The position numbers were made by a program, and so were the translations under genes. Positions 26,701-35,374 of a stretch of DNA of 64,000 bases are shown piece after piece. Source of the stretch: Chitinophaga niabensis. Lineage in GTDB: Bacteria; Bacteroidota; Bacteroidia; Chitinophagales; Chitinophagaceae. The notes beneath the pieces were generated by a model that was given only the letters and a program-made list of their open reading frames with translations, was not told the DNA's origin and did no database searches. Location of the stretch: the NCBI RefSeq assembly GCF_900129465.1, contig NZ_FSRA01000001.1, forward strand, positions 1,488,001 through 1,552,000, read 5' to 3'. Positions within the stretch are counted from its first letter, which is position 1. Each line of letters begins with the position of its first letter.

Positions 26701-26952
26701 CGCCCATCTTCTTTCTGGGCGCATAATATCACTTATATAAGGGCAAGGACAATAGAGCTGGGGTACACGATCCCTGTTTCGCTGGTGAGCCGTGCAAAGA
26801 TGCAAAGAGCACGTTTCTATGTGAACACCTTCAACCTGTTCTCAATAGACAATGTTAAGGAATACGATATTGATCCGGAGGTGAATGATACGAACGGGCT
26901 GCAATACCCGCAGAATAAAGTGATCAACTTCGGCGTGAACCTGTCCTTTTAA
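23785..26952 (+). CDS. SusC/RagA-family TonB-dependent outer-membrane transporter
   Basis: A 1055-residue outer-membrane importer. The signal peptide ends after Ala30 (SSPVLA). A carboxypeptidase-D-like domain occupies about 36-112 (GSALPNVTVYEKGT), then a TonB-box-like DVVIVGYG, a plug (about 125-240) and the beta-barrel, ending in FGVNLSF with a terminal Phe as in most outer-membrane barrels. It lacks the STN domain of the first SusC, which fits regulation by the two-component system encoded next to it. It is the first gene of a long run of plus-strand genes reaching 38.06 kb. Confidence 0.97.
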   Translation: MNNTTHKVFLNPLRSSILLLLLVFSSPVLAQTGPVRVSGTVKDSTGSALPNVTVYEKGTRNGTLSTPEGNYTLNVKAGAVLVFTMVGFKTQEIAIGDRTNIQVTLNTSATDLTDVVIVGYGATKRKSLTNAIATISAADIGNVRGGSTTSSTLAGKVPGVSFRMPDGRPGASANIQIRNLGNPLYVIDGVQQDAGQFNNIAANDIESISFLKDAAAAIYGVRAANGVVVVQTKRGRAGTRSSINLDASTGMQNWTRFINPLTNSYDYMSLKAEAEMNKVLPVGANPITTNITPAELEKYKTGTDYGYQSFNWRDFIVKGNAPLNVYNLNFTGGTENVTYYVSATRTFQNSVLGREYKFTRTNIQSNVSAKVANGLKVGANVNGRIETRENPGVPTGDDYWQARFAIIRNTPLERPYANDNPNYLNDIKHNETNWGYLNYKYAGRYKEDWRVMQINLDGEWDIPGIKGLKLTGLYSYYLADQLLNNHEYTYDTYTYNPVDEKYTRTGGSINPWRERRQRKVINQTSQIRLSYDRDFGKHSISAMIVSERLQSQNLENWIHAVPTSNLLPLIYFATSDTYTDIDTRQARTGIAARINYNYGNKYFLEGIMRRDASYLFAPGYRIGYFPSVSAGWRITEEPFAKNLLGNSKVLSDLKFRGSYGILGDDGDALGLAAFSYVGGYNYNVGMSILDGVPVIGAEDRGVPFTNITWLKSSMFDVGFDFSLFNGKLSGTYDYFYRKRTGLRDTKIDRLIPSELGYSLPNENLNSDARFGHEFSLGYNGNAGEVKYRLGGNISYSRERFLTAYRRVFFNSVDQYYTSDLNRLRGFVFGFENIGQFTSQEQINSYPVNIDGQGNRTLLPGDLIFKDIDGDGRITDNDRRPIGWATGSQPNVSIGLQFGASWKGFDFTADFSGATQYTWFQENELKNPFQNDGNVSKIFLDRWHRADPFDRNSAWIPGKYPAIRYNEGGHSNTRPSSFWAHNITYIRARTIELGYTIPVSLVSRAKMQRARFYVNTFNLFSIDNVKEYDIDPEVNDTNGLQYPQNKVINFGVNLSF

Positions 26953-26973
26953 CGAAAACTTATTACTATCATC

Positions 26974-28872
26974 ATGAGAAAGATATTATCCGTTACGATA
27001 CTCACCGCCACCCTGCTGGGTTCAGGCGGCTGCAAAAAGGAAAGCGAATTCCTGAATGTACTGCCAACATCTATCCTCAGTAATGAGCAGGCTTTTTCTG
27101 ATCCGGCAATTGTATTGTCTATCCTGGCTAACCTGTATAACCGCCAGCTGGATATTGCCACCATTAAAAATTGGGTAACAATGGCTGATTTCGGGGAAGC
27201 CTTCCCCTCAGCCAATGGGAATAAAAATATTGTTGAACGTACTGACTGGGGATATGGGGATTGGTCTAATTGGGATTATGGTTACATCCGCCAGCTGAAC
27301 CTTTTCATTGAAAGATGTAATGCCGCAACAGCCTTGTCTGAAGCAAACAAAAAACGTTTCCTGGCAGAGGCCCGTTTCCTGCGTGCATATCATTATTTTG
27401 AAATGACAAAGAGAATGGGTGGTGTTCCGCTGATCCTGGAATCCATGCAATATGACTATAAGGGTGATGCTACCTATTTGCAACATCCGCGCGCCAAAGA
27501 ATCAGAGATGTACGATTTTGTGATCAGTGAAGCGGAGGCTATCAAAGCAGACCTGCCTGCAGATGTAAATGTAAAATCAAGGGCCTCAAGAGGAGCCGCA
27601 CTTGCCATGCTTACACGTGCTGCATTATATGCCGGCTCTATCGCCAGGTATAATGTAAATACGCCGCAACTGAGCTTGCCTGGCGGAGAAGTAGGGATCC
27701 CTGCTGAACAGGCCAATGCCTATTATACCAAAGCATTGCAGGCCGCCCAGGAACTGATGGGAGGAACTGCAGGGGCTTATGGCCTGTATCAAAAGAAACA
27801 GGACCTCGGAGAGAATTTTGCCTCCATCTTCTTTGATAAAGGTAATAACCCCGAAACGATCTTTATGGAAGACTTCAAGCTGAAGAGCGGAAAGGTACAT
27901 GGCTTTACAACTGCCAACCAGCCAAGGTTTGGCGCGGAAGAAGAGGAAGGCGGCCGTACCAATCCATCCCTGAACCTCGTGCATTCCTTCGAAAAGCTGG
28001 ATAATACATTTGGCCCACTGCTGGTAACCGATGCCGGAGGTAATCCTATCTATTACACCAACCAGCAGGACATCTTTGCCGGCCGTGATGCCCGCCTGGC
28101 GGGAACTGTAATGCTGCCCGGCACCAGCTTTAAAGGCAGGGCAGTAGATATCTGGGCCGGTTATATCCTGGCAGACGGCAGTATTGTTACCGGCGATCAG
28201 CGGGGCCAGTTCAAAACCTTGCCTGGCACTACAACACCTGTGCAGGTAATAGGGTACGACGGGCCTATCAATGGTATGGAGTTTACCGCACAATCCGGTT
28301 TCTATATCCGCAAATATATTGATCCGGCCATCGGTTCCGGTTCCAGGGGAACGGGCAGTGAAGTGCCATTTGTGCGTTACCGTTATGCAGAAGTATTGCT
28401 GAACGCTGCAGAAGCAGCTTTTGAGCTGGGGCAAACAGGTATTGCTGCCGGTTATATGAACCAGGTGCGCGCACGTGCAGGCCTCATTATTCCCCTGGCA
28501 GCAGGAGATATCACGCTGGCACGGATCATGCATGAACGCCGCGCAGAGCTGGCTTTTGAAGGGCATATACTATTCGATAATAAACGCTGGAGAAAGGCAC
28601 ACATTATCTGGGACGGCCAGGCAATGTCCCAGGCAGATCTGCTCAATAATATTGGTACCGCCATGCAAAGAAATACGCAGCCCTGGTCTTTATGGTCCTA
28701 TAAGCTGCACAATCCGGGCAATCCCAATCATGGCAAATGGGTATACAGGATGCAAAGATCGCCGGTGGTGACCGGTGCAAACCGCTTCCGCTTTGGTAAT
28801 TACTATTCTAACATTAACAACGACATCCTGTCCAACAATCCCAAGATTGCCAGGCAGCCGAACCAGGACTAA
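26974..28872 (+). CDS. SusD/RagB-family outer-membrane lipoprotein
   Basis: Glycan-binding lid protein of 632 residues paired with the upstream SusC (21-base gap). The lipobox Cys is residue 20 (GSGGC), followed by KKESEFLNVLPTS, a typical SusD mature start. The SusD helices are visible in RFLAEARFLRAYHYFEM and, near the C-terminus, in RYAEVLLNAAEAAFELGQ and ERRAELAFEGHILFDNKRW. It is longer than average because of an insertion at about 300-440. Confidence 0.96.
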   Translation: MRKILSVTILTATLLGSGGCKKESEFLNVLPTSILSNEQAFSDPAIVLSILANLYNRQLDIATIKNWVTMADFGEAFPSANGNKNIVERTDWGYGDWSNWDYGYIRQLNLFIERCNAATALSEANKKRFLAEARFLRAYHYFEMTKRMGGVPLILESMQYDYKGDATYLQHPRAKESEMYDFVISEAEAIKADLPADVNVKSRASRGAALAMLTRAALYAGSIARYNVNTPQLSLPGGEVGIPAEQANAYYTKALQAAQELMGGTAGAYGLYQKKQDLGENFASIFFDKGNNPETIFMEDFKLKSGKVHGFTTANQPRFGAEEEEGGRTNPSLNLVHSFEKLDNTFGPLLVTDAGGNPIYYTNQQDIFAGRDARLAGTVMLPGTSFKGRAVDIWAGYILADGSIVTGDQRGQFKTLPGTTTPVQVIGYDGPINGMEFTAQSGFYIRKYIDPAIGSGSRGTGSEVPFVRYRYAEVLLNAAEAAFELGQTGIAAGYMNQVRARAGLIIPLAAGDITLARIMHERRAELAFEGHILFDNKRWRKAHIIWDGQAMSQADLLNNIGTAMQRNTQPWSLWSYKLHNPGNPNHGKWVYRMQRSPVVTGANRFRFGNYYSNINNDILSNNPKIARQPNQD

Positions 28873-28890
28873 ACCGTAAAAAGCAACATC

Positions 28891-29592
28891 ATGAAAATCA
28901 TCATAGCCATACTCAGTTTTTCTCTTTTTCTATGCGCCTGCGACAAGGATAATTACGATCCTCCAACCGCCCTGTTAAGCGGAAAGCTTGTATACCAGGG
29001 AGAGGCGATTAACGTGGAATTTAACCAGGTACCTTACCAGCTCTACCAGTTCGGTTTTGGTAAAACAGGCGCTGTAAGTAATACCTCCTTTACACAGGAA
29101 GGTACTTACTCCGTGCTGTTGTTCAATGGTACTTACAAGCTCCTGATCCCTAACGGGCAGGGGCCCTTCCTCTGGAAAAAATTACCTAACGGCGCACCCG
29201 ATTCCATTACGGTGACGATGAATGGCAGTCAGCAGCTGGACCTGGAAGTAATGCCGTATTACATGATCAGAACACCACAGATCACGGCGGCGGGTAACAA
29301 TGTTACAGCTACTTTCAAAATAGAAAAGGTGATTACAGACGCTAATGCAAGGAACATAGAACGCGTGAACCTTTATCTCAACAAAACAACTTTTGTATCC
29401 GGTAACGGTAACTACAATGTGGCGAATGTGAGCAGAACAGGCGCGAACATTACTGATCCCAACAATGTGTCTTTAACTGTTGCCATTCCGGCAATTGTAC
29501 CTGCACAGAATTATATTTTCGCCCGCATCGGTCTGAAGGTGGCCGGTGTGGAAGACATGATCTTTTCACCCGTTGTTAAGCTAACACTGTAA
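28891..29592 (+). CDS. DUF3823-family lipoprotein
   Basis: A 233-residue lipoprotein (Cys17, LCAC) of the DUF3823 family, which commonly follows SusD in glycan loci. The N-terminal immunoglobulin-like part begins DNYDPPTALLSGKLVYQG. A second beta-domain covers about 125-233. These proteins are thought to be accessory surface glycan-binding proteins, but the function has not been assigned from sequence. It starts 18 bases after SusD, and a strong hairpin follows its stop. Confidence 0.9.
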   Translation: MKIIIAILSFSLFLCACDKDNYDPPTALLSGKLVYQGEAINVEFNQVPYQLYQFGFGKTGAVSNTSFTQEGTYSVLLFNGTYKLLIPNGQGPFLWKKLPNGAPDSITVTMNGSQQLDLEVMPYYMIRTPQITAAGNNVTATFKIEKVITDANARNIERVNLYLNKTTFVSGNGNYNVANVSRTGANITDPNNVSLTVAIPAIVPAQNYIFARIGLKVAGVEDMIFSPVVKLTL

Positions 29593-29600
29593 TACAACAA

Positions 29601-29638
29601 GCGCATTATCTCCCCGGAGGTAATGCGCTATATTTTAA
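29601..29638 (+). terminator. Hairpin after the DUF3823 gene
   Basis: GCGCATTATCTCC (29601-29613) pairs with GGAGGTAATGCGC (29616-29628), a 13-bp stem with one G-T pair, followed by TATATTTTAATT. It may partly terminate the SusC/SusD/DUF3823 transcript or stabilise its 3' end. An ATG inside the stem at 29623 is therefore an unlikely start for the next gene. Confidence 0.75.
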
Positions 29639-29664
29639 TTGACTATAAATTAAAGACGGAACGA

Positions 29665-30702
29665 ATGAAAAAACAGTTTATGTTATTGTTGGTACTGGTG
29701 GCAAGCTTAAAAGCCTCAGCTCAAAAATGGACAAAAGAAAAAGCAAACGCATGGTACAGTAAAGTAGCCTGGGGCGCAGGTGCAGACTTCCTGCCCGCCA
29801 CTGCTATCAATCAGCTGGAGATGTGGCAGAAAGAATCATTTGACCCTGCTACCATTAACCGTGACCTTGGTTATGCAGCAGGGATAGGTATGACCTATAT
29901 GCGGGTATACCTGCATCACCTTGCCTGGGAAACAGACAAGGAAGGATTTAAAGACCGCATGAAGCAATACCTCGCTATTGCGGACAAACACAAGATCAAA
30001 ACCATCTTTGTATTCTTTGATGATTGCTGGAATGATACCTACAAAGCAGGTACACAGCCAGCTCCAAAACCGGGGATCCACAATTCAGGATGGGTACAGG
30101 ACCCCGGCGTAGTACAGGTAGATCACGCTTTGCTGGAAGCATACGTGAAAGATATACTCACTACTTTCAAAAAGGATAAGCGCATTTTATTGTGGGACCT
30201 GTACAATGAACCCGGTAATTCAAAATACGGCAATAAGAGCATGCCCCTGTTGCAAAAAGTGTTCAGCTGGGGTTGGGCAGTACGGCCTGATCAACCGCTC
30301 TCTGCAGGTGTATGGAAATTTGATCTGAAAGAACTGAGCCAATACCAATTAGACAATTCAGATGTGATCACTTACCACGATTACCAGACCGATAAAAAAC
30401 ATTTTAAAGTGATTGATTCTATACTGGTGCCAAGAGGCCTGCCGATCATCTGTACGGAATACATGGCCAGAACAAACGACAGCCGCTTTGAGAACATCCT
30501 GCCGGAGCTGAAAAAGAGAAAGATCATTGCTATCAACTGGGGGCTTGTAGCTGGTAAATCAAATACTATTTATGCATGGAACACACCCATCAAAGATGGC
30601 AGTGAACCGCCGGTTTGGTTCCATGATATCTTCCGCCAGGACGGTACACCTTATAAGCCCGAGGAAACGGCGTTAATCAAATCACTAACCACGGGGAAAT
30701 GA
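29665..30702 (+). CDS. GH5-like secreted glycoside hydrolase
   Basis: A periplasmic or secreted (beta/alpha)8-barrel enzyme of 345 residues. The signal peptide is about 1-19 (cut near ASA-Q). Clan GH-A catalytic residues are visible: acid/base Glu182 in LLWDLYNEPGN and nucleophile Glu265 in IICTEYMAR. A conserved HNSGWVQDPG stretch is typical of the subgroup often labelled cellulase-family or 1,4-beta-xylanase in Bacteroidota; I know of no firm activity for it. The ATG at 29665 was preferred because it gives the signal peptide and because the ATG at 29623 lies inside a hairpin. Its stop overlaps the MFS start by 4 bases. Confidence 0.85.
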   Translation: MKKQFMLLLVLVASLKASAQKWTKEKANAWYSKVAWGAGADFLPATAINQLEMWQKESFDPATINRDLGYAAGIGMTYMRVYLHHLAWETDKEGFKDRMKQYLAIADKHKIKTIFVFFDDCWNDTYKAGTQPAPKPGIHNSGWVQDPGVVQVDHALLEAYVKDILTTFKKDKRILLWDLYNEPGNSKYGNKSMPLLQKVFSWGWAVRPDQPLSAGVWKFDLKELSQYQLDNSDVITYHDYQTDKKHFKVIDSILVPRGLPIICTEYMARTNDSRFENILPELKKRKIIAINWGLVAGKSNTIYAWNTPIKDGSEPPVWFHDIFRQDGTPYKPEETALIKSLTTGK

Positions 30703-32201
30703 ACGATAACAAGAAACTATTCTGGGGTTGTTTTACCGTATTAGTAGCTTCTGCATTTGGCTTTGTATTCCGCTCCTTTCTGATGGACGGGTGGGGGATA
30801 CAGTTCGGGCTCAGTAAAACACAACAGGGGGAGATCTTTGGTGTGAGCTTCTGGCCTTTCGGTATCAGCATTGTATTGTTTAGCCTGATCATAGATAAGG
30901 TAGGATACAAAAGCGCCATGATCTTTGCTTTTGCCTGCCATTGTGCTTCCGTAATACTCACCATCCTGGCTGATGGTTACTGGATGTTATACATCGGTAC
31001 GCTGCTTTTTGCATTAGGCAACGGCGCCGCTGAAGCTGTGGTGAACCCGGTTGTGGCCACCATGTATCCTAATGAAAAAACCAAGTGGCTCAACATCCTG
31101 CATGCCGGCTGGCCCGCAGGAATGGTACTCGCCGGTTTGTCCGGCATCTTTATGATGCATTATACTTTCCCCTGGGAAGCCATTATCGGAGTTATCCTCC
31201 TGCCTGTATTGGTATATGGTTTCCTCATCTTCAAACGGCAGTTCCCTGTAAGTGAACGGGTGGAAGCAGGGGTAAGCTATCTTGACATGGTGAAGGAAGT
31301 AGGCATTGCGGGGATCTTTATTATCGTATCGCTCTGCACCTTCCAGGCAGGCAGCCTGCTGGAATGGTCGCTTACAGGTAAGATTGTGATCACACTGGCC
31401 ATCACGGGCATACTGGCCTTTTTCGTAAGATCATTGGGGCGCCCGATGTTCATTCTCCTGTTACTGATCATGATCCTGCTGGCCACCACAGAACTGGGAA
31501 CAGACAGCTGGATCACAGACCTGATGACGCCTGAAATGGCGAAGGTGGGTTTGAAAGGAGGATGGGTGCTGATCTATACTTCCCTGATCATGGCCATACT
31601 AAGGTTTTATTCAGGGCCCTTTGTACATCGTTTTTCTCCATTGGGTTTGCTGGCCGTTAGTGCATGCATCGCATGCATTGGCTTACAGTTCCTTTCTTAT
31701 TCAACAGGTATGCTCATCATTGTTGCCGCTACGGTATATGCGCTGGGCAAAACATTCCTCTGGGGTACCATGCTGGGCGTGGTAGCAGAACAATTCCCCA
31801 AAGGCGGCGTACTCACCCTGAATTTTACAGGAGCTGTAGGGCAGGTAGGCGTTGGTGTGATCGGCGCGGTGATCCTGGGATTTGTGCAGGATAAACAACT
31901 GGATGCCAACCTGGCCATGTACGATCAAAAGAACAGCACCGCTTTGCACAGCACCTACGTTACAGAGCAAAAGACCAGTTTATTCGGTATCTATAAAGTG
32001 ATAGATCCTGTGAGGATCCTGGATGCTTCTCCTGAAACACTGCGAACCATTAAGGACGTAAAGGAAGAGGCAAAGAAGGACGCACTGAGAACAGTGTCCC
32101 TGTTCCCGGTGATCATGCTGGCCGGATATGTTTTTATGATCCTTTGGTTCAGATCAAAGGGCGGATATAAGGCGGTGCTATTGCGACCGGTAAATAAGTA
32201 A
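30699..32201 (+). CDS. MFS transporter, probably for the sugar product of the locus
   Basis: A 500-residue inner-membrane carrier with about 12 membrane segments. The opening SAFGFVFRSFLMDGWG and the LSKTQQGEIFG and DKVGYKSAMIF loop resemble the sugar/H+ symporter side of the major facilitator superfamily. It overlaps the GH5-like gene by ATGA, so translation is coupled and the two proteins probably handle the same molecule: periplasmic cleavage, then uptake. A long hydrophilic loop occupies about 400-450. The exact substrate is unknown. Confidence 0.9.
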   Translation: MNDNKKLFWGCFTVLVASAFGFVFRSFLMDGWGIQFGLSKTQQGEIFGVSFWPFGISIVLFSLIIDKVGYKSAMIFAFACHCASVILTILADGYWMLYIGTLLFALGNGAAEAVVNPVVATMYPNEKTKWLNILHAGWPAGMVLAGLSGIFMMHYTFPWEAIIGVILLPVLVYGFLIFKRQFPVSERVEAGVSYLDMVKEVGIAGIFIIVSLCTFQAGSLLEWSLTGKIVITLAITGILAFFVRSLGRPMFILLLLIMILLATTELGTDSWITDLMTPEMAKVGLKGGWVLIYTSLIMAILRFYSGPFVHRFSPLGLLAVSACIACIGLQFLSYSTGMLIIVAATVYALGKTFLWGTMLGVVAEQFPKGGVLTLNFTGAVGQVGVGVIGAVILGFVQDKQLDANLAMYDQKNSTALHSTYVTEQKTSLFGIYKVIDPVRILDASPETLRTIKDVKEEAKKDALRTVSLFPVIMLAGYVFMILWFRSKGGYKAVLLRPVNK

Positions 32202-32211
32202 AATAAACGAC

Positions 32212-35200
32212 ATGAAGAAAGTAATTGTTTTATTGATCACAGGATTGTTATGCGCTTTTTCCAGGGACGAAGGAAGGAGAGCGGAGGTGTTATTCTTTGG
32301 AAAGGAGAATAAAACCCAGCATGCATCCTGGCTGGCCACCAAGTTATTCAGGAGCGGGATCAATCTCACTTATGCTGAAAAACTGGATAACCTGGAGCAG
32401 TACGACGGGCTGATCATTAATGCACCCTTAACACCTGTGCAGGAACAGAAAGTGAAGGCTTTTGTAGAAAGCGGCAAAGGACTGGTACTACTGGACGTTG
32501 CAGGTAAAAGTTACAAAGGCCGCGTATTCCGCAAGGGCAAAACAGCAGAAAGTGACTGGAAAACCAACGCTTTCCTCAACACCATGCGCGACAGCATCCT
32601 CTGGACGCTGGGAGACGGCGTAAAGCAAAAGATCCTTGCTGCAAATATTCCGGACGTGGATATCTATAACTCCGATACTATTTCGGATTATACCCAAAGA
32701 TACCTCGTTCCCAAAATGCAGGAAGCCCTGCAGCCCGCACAATCCAATAAGCTCACACAAGTGCCCGCCGGTTTTGAGATACAGCTGTTTGCACAGGAAC
32801 CGGATATCACCAAACCCATTGCCATGGCATGGGATGAAAGAGGCCGCCTGTGGATCGTTGAAACAGTTGACTATCCGAATGCATTTACGGAAGTAGACAG
32901 TGTGGCAAATGACCGCATCAAGATCTGTGAAGATACGGATGGAGACGGCAAAGCAGATAAGTTCACCATCTTTGCGGACAGCCTGAACATCCCCACCAGC
33001 ATCACTTTTGCAAATGGTGGTGTGATCCTCGCCATGGCTCCTGATTTCTTATTCCTGAAAGATACCGATGGAGATGATAAAGCAGATGTGCGTACAATCA
33101 TGTTCACCGGCTGGGCCAAACAGGATACGCATTCCGGCCCGTCCAACCTCCAGTACGGTTTTGATAACAAGATCTGGGGCGTGGTAGGCTACTCCGGTTT
33201 CAATGGTATCATTGATGGTAAACCGCAACGTTTTCCGCAAGGTGTGTATCATTTTAAATCAGACGGAACAGACTTTGAGTTCCTGGGCCGCACTTCCAAT
33301 AACACCTGGGGGCTGGGTATCTCTGAAGACAACAACGTATTTATTTCCACGGCGAATAACACGCACAGCGCATACTATTCACTCCCTTCCTGGCATATGC
33401 TCAGAAAGGTAGCCGGGCAACCATCCGTTGATCCTGTTCAGAAAATAGACGGGCATTATGATGTGCATGCCATGACGCCAAACCTTCGCCAGGTGGATGT
33501 GATGGGAGGTTTTACCTCTGCCACGGGACATCACCTGTATACCGCACGCAACTTTCCTAAAGAATACTGGAACCGGATTGCCTTTATCTGCGAACCAACC
33601 GTTCGCCTGGTACACCAGGCAATTATAGAGCCTGATGGAGCAGGGTTCAAAGAGAAAGATGGCTGGAACCTTTTAGCCAGTTCTGATGAATGGTTTGCGC
33701 CTGTACAGGCACAGGTAGGGCCTGATGGTGCAGTATGGATAGCAGACTGGTACAATTTCATCATTCAGCATAATGTGTTTGTAAAAGAGCAGGCTCCACG
33801 GGAAACCGTATTGCCTTTCACAGATCAGCCACATGGTAAAGGCAACGCTTTCGAGAGCAACCTGCGTGATTCTGTACACGGGAGGATCTACAGGATCGTA
33901 CATAAAGATGCAAAGCCCTACAAGCCCCTGAAGCTGTCCACACAGGATGTACCCGGGCTTGTAGCTGCGCTGACCAATGATAACATGTTCTGGCGCATGC
34001 ACGCACAACGCCTGCTGGTGGAATCAAAGGCCACCAGCGCCATCCCTTCCCTGTATAAGATCATCAATGATCTGAAGGTGGATGAAGCAGGGCTGAACAG
34101 TCCCGCAGTGCATGCCTTATGGACCTTACAGGGCCTGGGAGAACTGAACGCCGCTTCCCTGGCTGTAGTGAACAAAGCCCTTAAACATCCTGCCGCCGGC
34201 GTACGTAAAGCTGCGCTGGAAGTATTGCCACACAATAATAAAAGCATCGCCGCCATTTCTCAAAGCGGCGTGCTGAACGACCGGAACCTGCAAACAAGGC
34301 TTGCTGCATTCCGCGCCCTGGCAGATTACCCGGCTTCTCCGCAGATCGGTGCCCTCCTGTATAAAGCTTCGCAGCTGGCACAGAACAGGAAAGATCCCTG
34401 GCTGGCCCGCGCGCTTTTTGCAGCAGTGATCACACACGAACAGGGATTTGTTGCAGTGGCAGACCCTGCTTCGCCCTACGTTAAAGCATTGCAGCAGGCT
34501 ACCTATACATTGGAGCGCAATGGCATGCCCTTAACAGTAGATGTGTCCGGGAAAGAGATCACTATTGAAGCATTGCTCAACAAAAGAGAGAGCCGCGGAC
34601 TGGAAGGGCCCATCGTTGCTCATGGTGACAAACAAAATGGCTATGCTTTATTTGTTTCGCAGGATAAGCTTACCATGGTGGTGAACCAGAAAGGTGTTGC
34701 TTACATGGCAACTACTACTGAACCGCTTCCTGATAAAATGGAAATAAAAGCACAGCTGCTGAAAACAGGGCAGATCCGTATTGCCCTTAATGATACCGTT
34801 GCTGCTACCGGCAAAGCCCCCGGTTTATTTACAGCCCCTTTTACCGCAGCTGTACGCACGGGTGAAGATATGCAGGAACAGCAACGGGTGGCAGAATATG
34901 CCGGCAGGCTGAGAGGTGATCTCCGCAATGTCACCCTGTCTGTAAATAAGTCAGGTAACGAAGGTGCTGCTGCAGCCATTCCTTCTGTTGTAATAGATCT
35001 GAAAGTGGTAAAGGACATTATGCAGTATGATAAAAAACGCATTACCGTAAAAGCCGGGCAGCAGGTAACCATCCGCCTTGAAAACCCGGATGGCATGCAG
35101 CATAACCTGCTCATCATTAAACCCGGTACGCTGCCAATTGTTGGCGCTGCAGCAGATGCCATGGTGAGGGATCCCAAAGCATCCCAAATGCAATATGTGC

Positions 35201-35361
35201 CCAAAGTGCCGCAGGTATTGCATGCCACCAGGTTATTAAATCCCGGAGAAACCGTGAGCCTGAAGTTCACCGCACCCAATACGCCGGGAGAATATCCTTT
35301 CGTATGTACGTTCCCGGGACATTGGAGAGGTATGAATGGTATTATGATCGTAACTAAATAA
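32212..35361 (+). CDS. Multidomain secreted protein: ThuA-like, beta-propeller dehydrogenase-like, HEAT repeats, cupredoxin
   Basis: A 1049-residue exported protein. After a short signal sequence, about 22-120 resembles a truncated ThuA fold. Residues 180-560 form a propeller of the PVC-type membrane-bound dehydrogenase group (VPAGFEIQLFAQEPDI, EDTDGDGKADKF, KDTDGDDKADVR). HEAT-like helices follow at about 590-760, then a beta-domain, and a C-terminal type-1 copper domain at about 940-1049. Copper ligands are visible as His964 (MQHNLL), Cys1032, His1037 and Met1041 (VCTFPGHWRGM). The CxxCH haem motif that many relatives carry is absent, so the cupredoxin may replace a cytochrome as electron acceptor. 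It probably oxidises a sugar in the periplasm; the substrate is not known. Confidence 0.8.
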   Translation: MKKVIVLLITGLLCAFSRDEGRRAEVLFFGKENKTQHASWLATKLFRSGINLTYAEKLDNLEQYDGLIINAPLTPVQEQKVKAFVESGKGLVLLDVAGKSYKGRVFRKGKTAESDWKTNAFLNTMRDSILWTLGDGVKQKILAANIPDVDIYNSDTISDYTQRYLVPKMQEALQPAQSNKLTQVPAGFEIQLFAQEPDITKPIAMAWDERGRLWIVETVDYPNAFTEVDSVANDRIKICEDTDGDGKADKFTIFADSLNIPTSITFANGGVILAMAPDFLFLKDTDGDDKADVRTIMFTGWAKQDTHSGPSNLQYGFDNKIWGVVGYSGFNGIIDGKPQRFPQGVYHFKSDGTDFEFLGRTSNNTWGLGISEDNNVFISTANNTHSAYYSLPSWHMLRKVAGQPSVDPVQKIDGHYDVHAMTPNLRQVDVMGGFTSATGHHLYTARNFPKEYWNRIAFICEPTVRLVHQAIIEPDGAGFKEKDGWNLLASSDEWFAPVQAQVGPDGAVWIADWYNFIIQHNVFVKEQAPRETVLPFTDQPHGKGNAFESNLRDSVHGRIYRIVHKDAKPYKPLKLSTQDVPGLVAALTNDNMFWRMHAQRLLVESKATSAIPSLYKIINDLKVDEAGLNSPAVHALWTLQGLGELNAASLAVVNKALKHPAAGVRKAALEVLPHNNKSIAAISQSGVLNDRNLQTRLAAFRALADYPASPQIGALLYKASQLAQNRKDPWLARALFAAVITHEQGFVAVADPASPYVKALQQATYTLERNGMPLTVDVSGKEITIEALLNKRESRGLEGPIVAHGDKQNGYALFVSQDKLTMVVNQKGVAYMATTTEPLPDKMEIKAQLLKTGQIRIALNDTVAATGKAPGLFTAPFTAAVRTGEDMQEQQRVAEYAGRLRGDLRNVTLSVNKSGNEGAAAAIPSVVIDLKVVKDIMQYDKKRITVKAGQQVTIRLENPDGMQHNLLIIKPGTLPIVGAAADAMVRDPKASQMQYVPKVPQVLHATRLLNPGETVSLKFTAPNTPGEYPFVCTFPGHWRGMNGIMIVTK

Positions 35362-35374
35362 ACACCCTTCTTTT

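Noticed and set aside
27625..28566. Long minus-strand open frame opposite the second SusD
   Set aside because: It lies fully antisense to a clear SusD gene, has Cys/His-rich random composition and no family motif. It is a by-product of codon use on the coding strand.
29623..29664. Earlier ATG for the GH5-like gene
   Set aside because: It falls inside the 13-bp hairpin after the DUF3823 gene and would place 14 residues before a normal signal peptide.
34701..35279. Minus-strand open frame of about 190 codons opposite the cupredoxin domain
   Set aside because: The plus-strand frame carries precise copper ligands and family features. The antisense frame has none.
32212..35361. Cytochrome c domain in the multidomain oxidase-like protein
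   Set aside because: No CxxCH motif is present. The C-terminal Cys belongs to a blue-copper motif.
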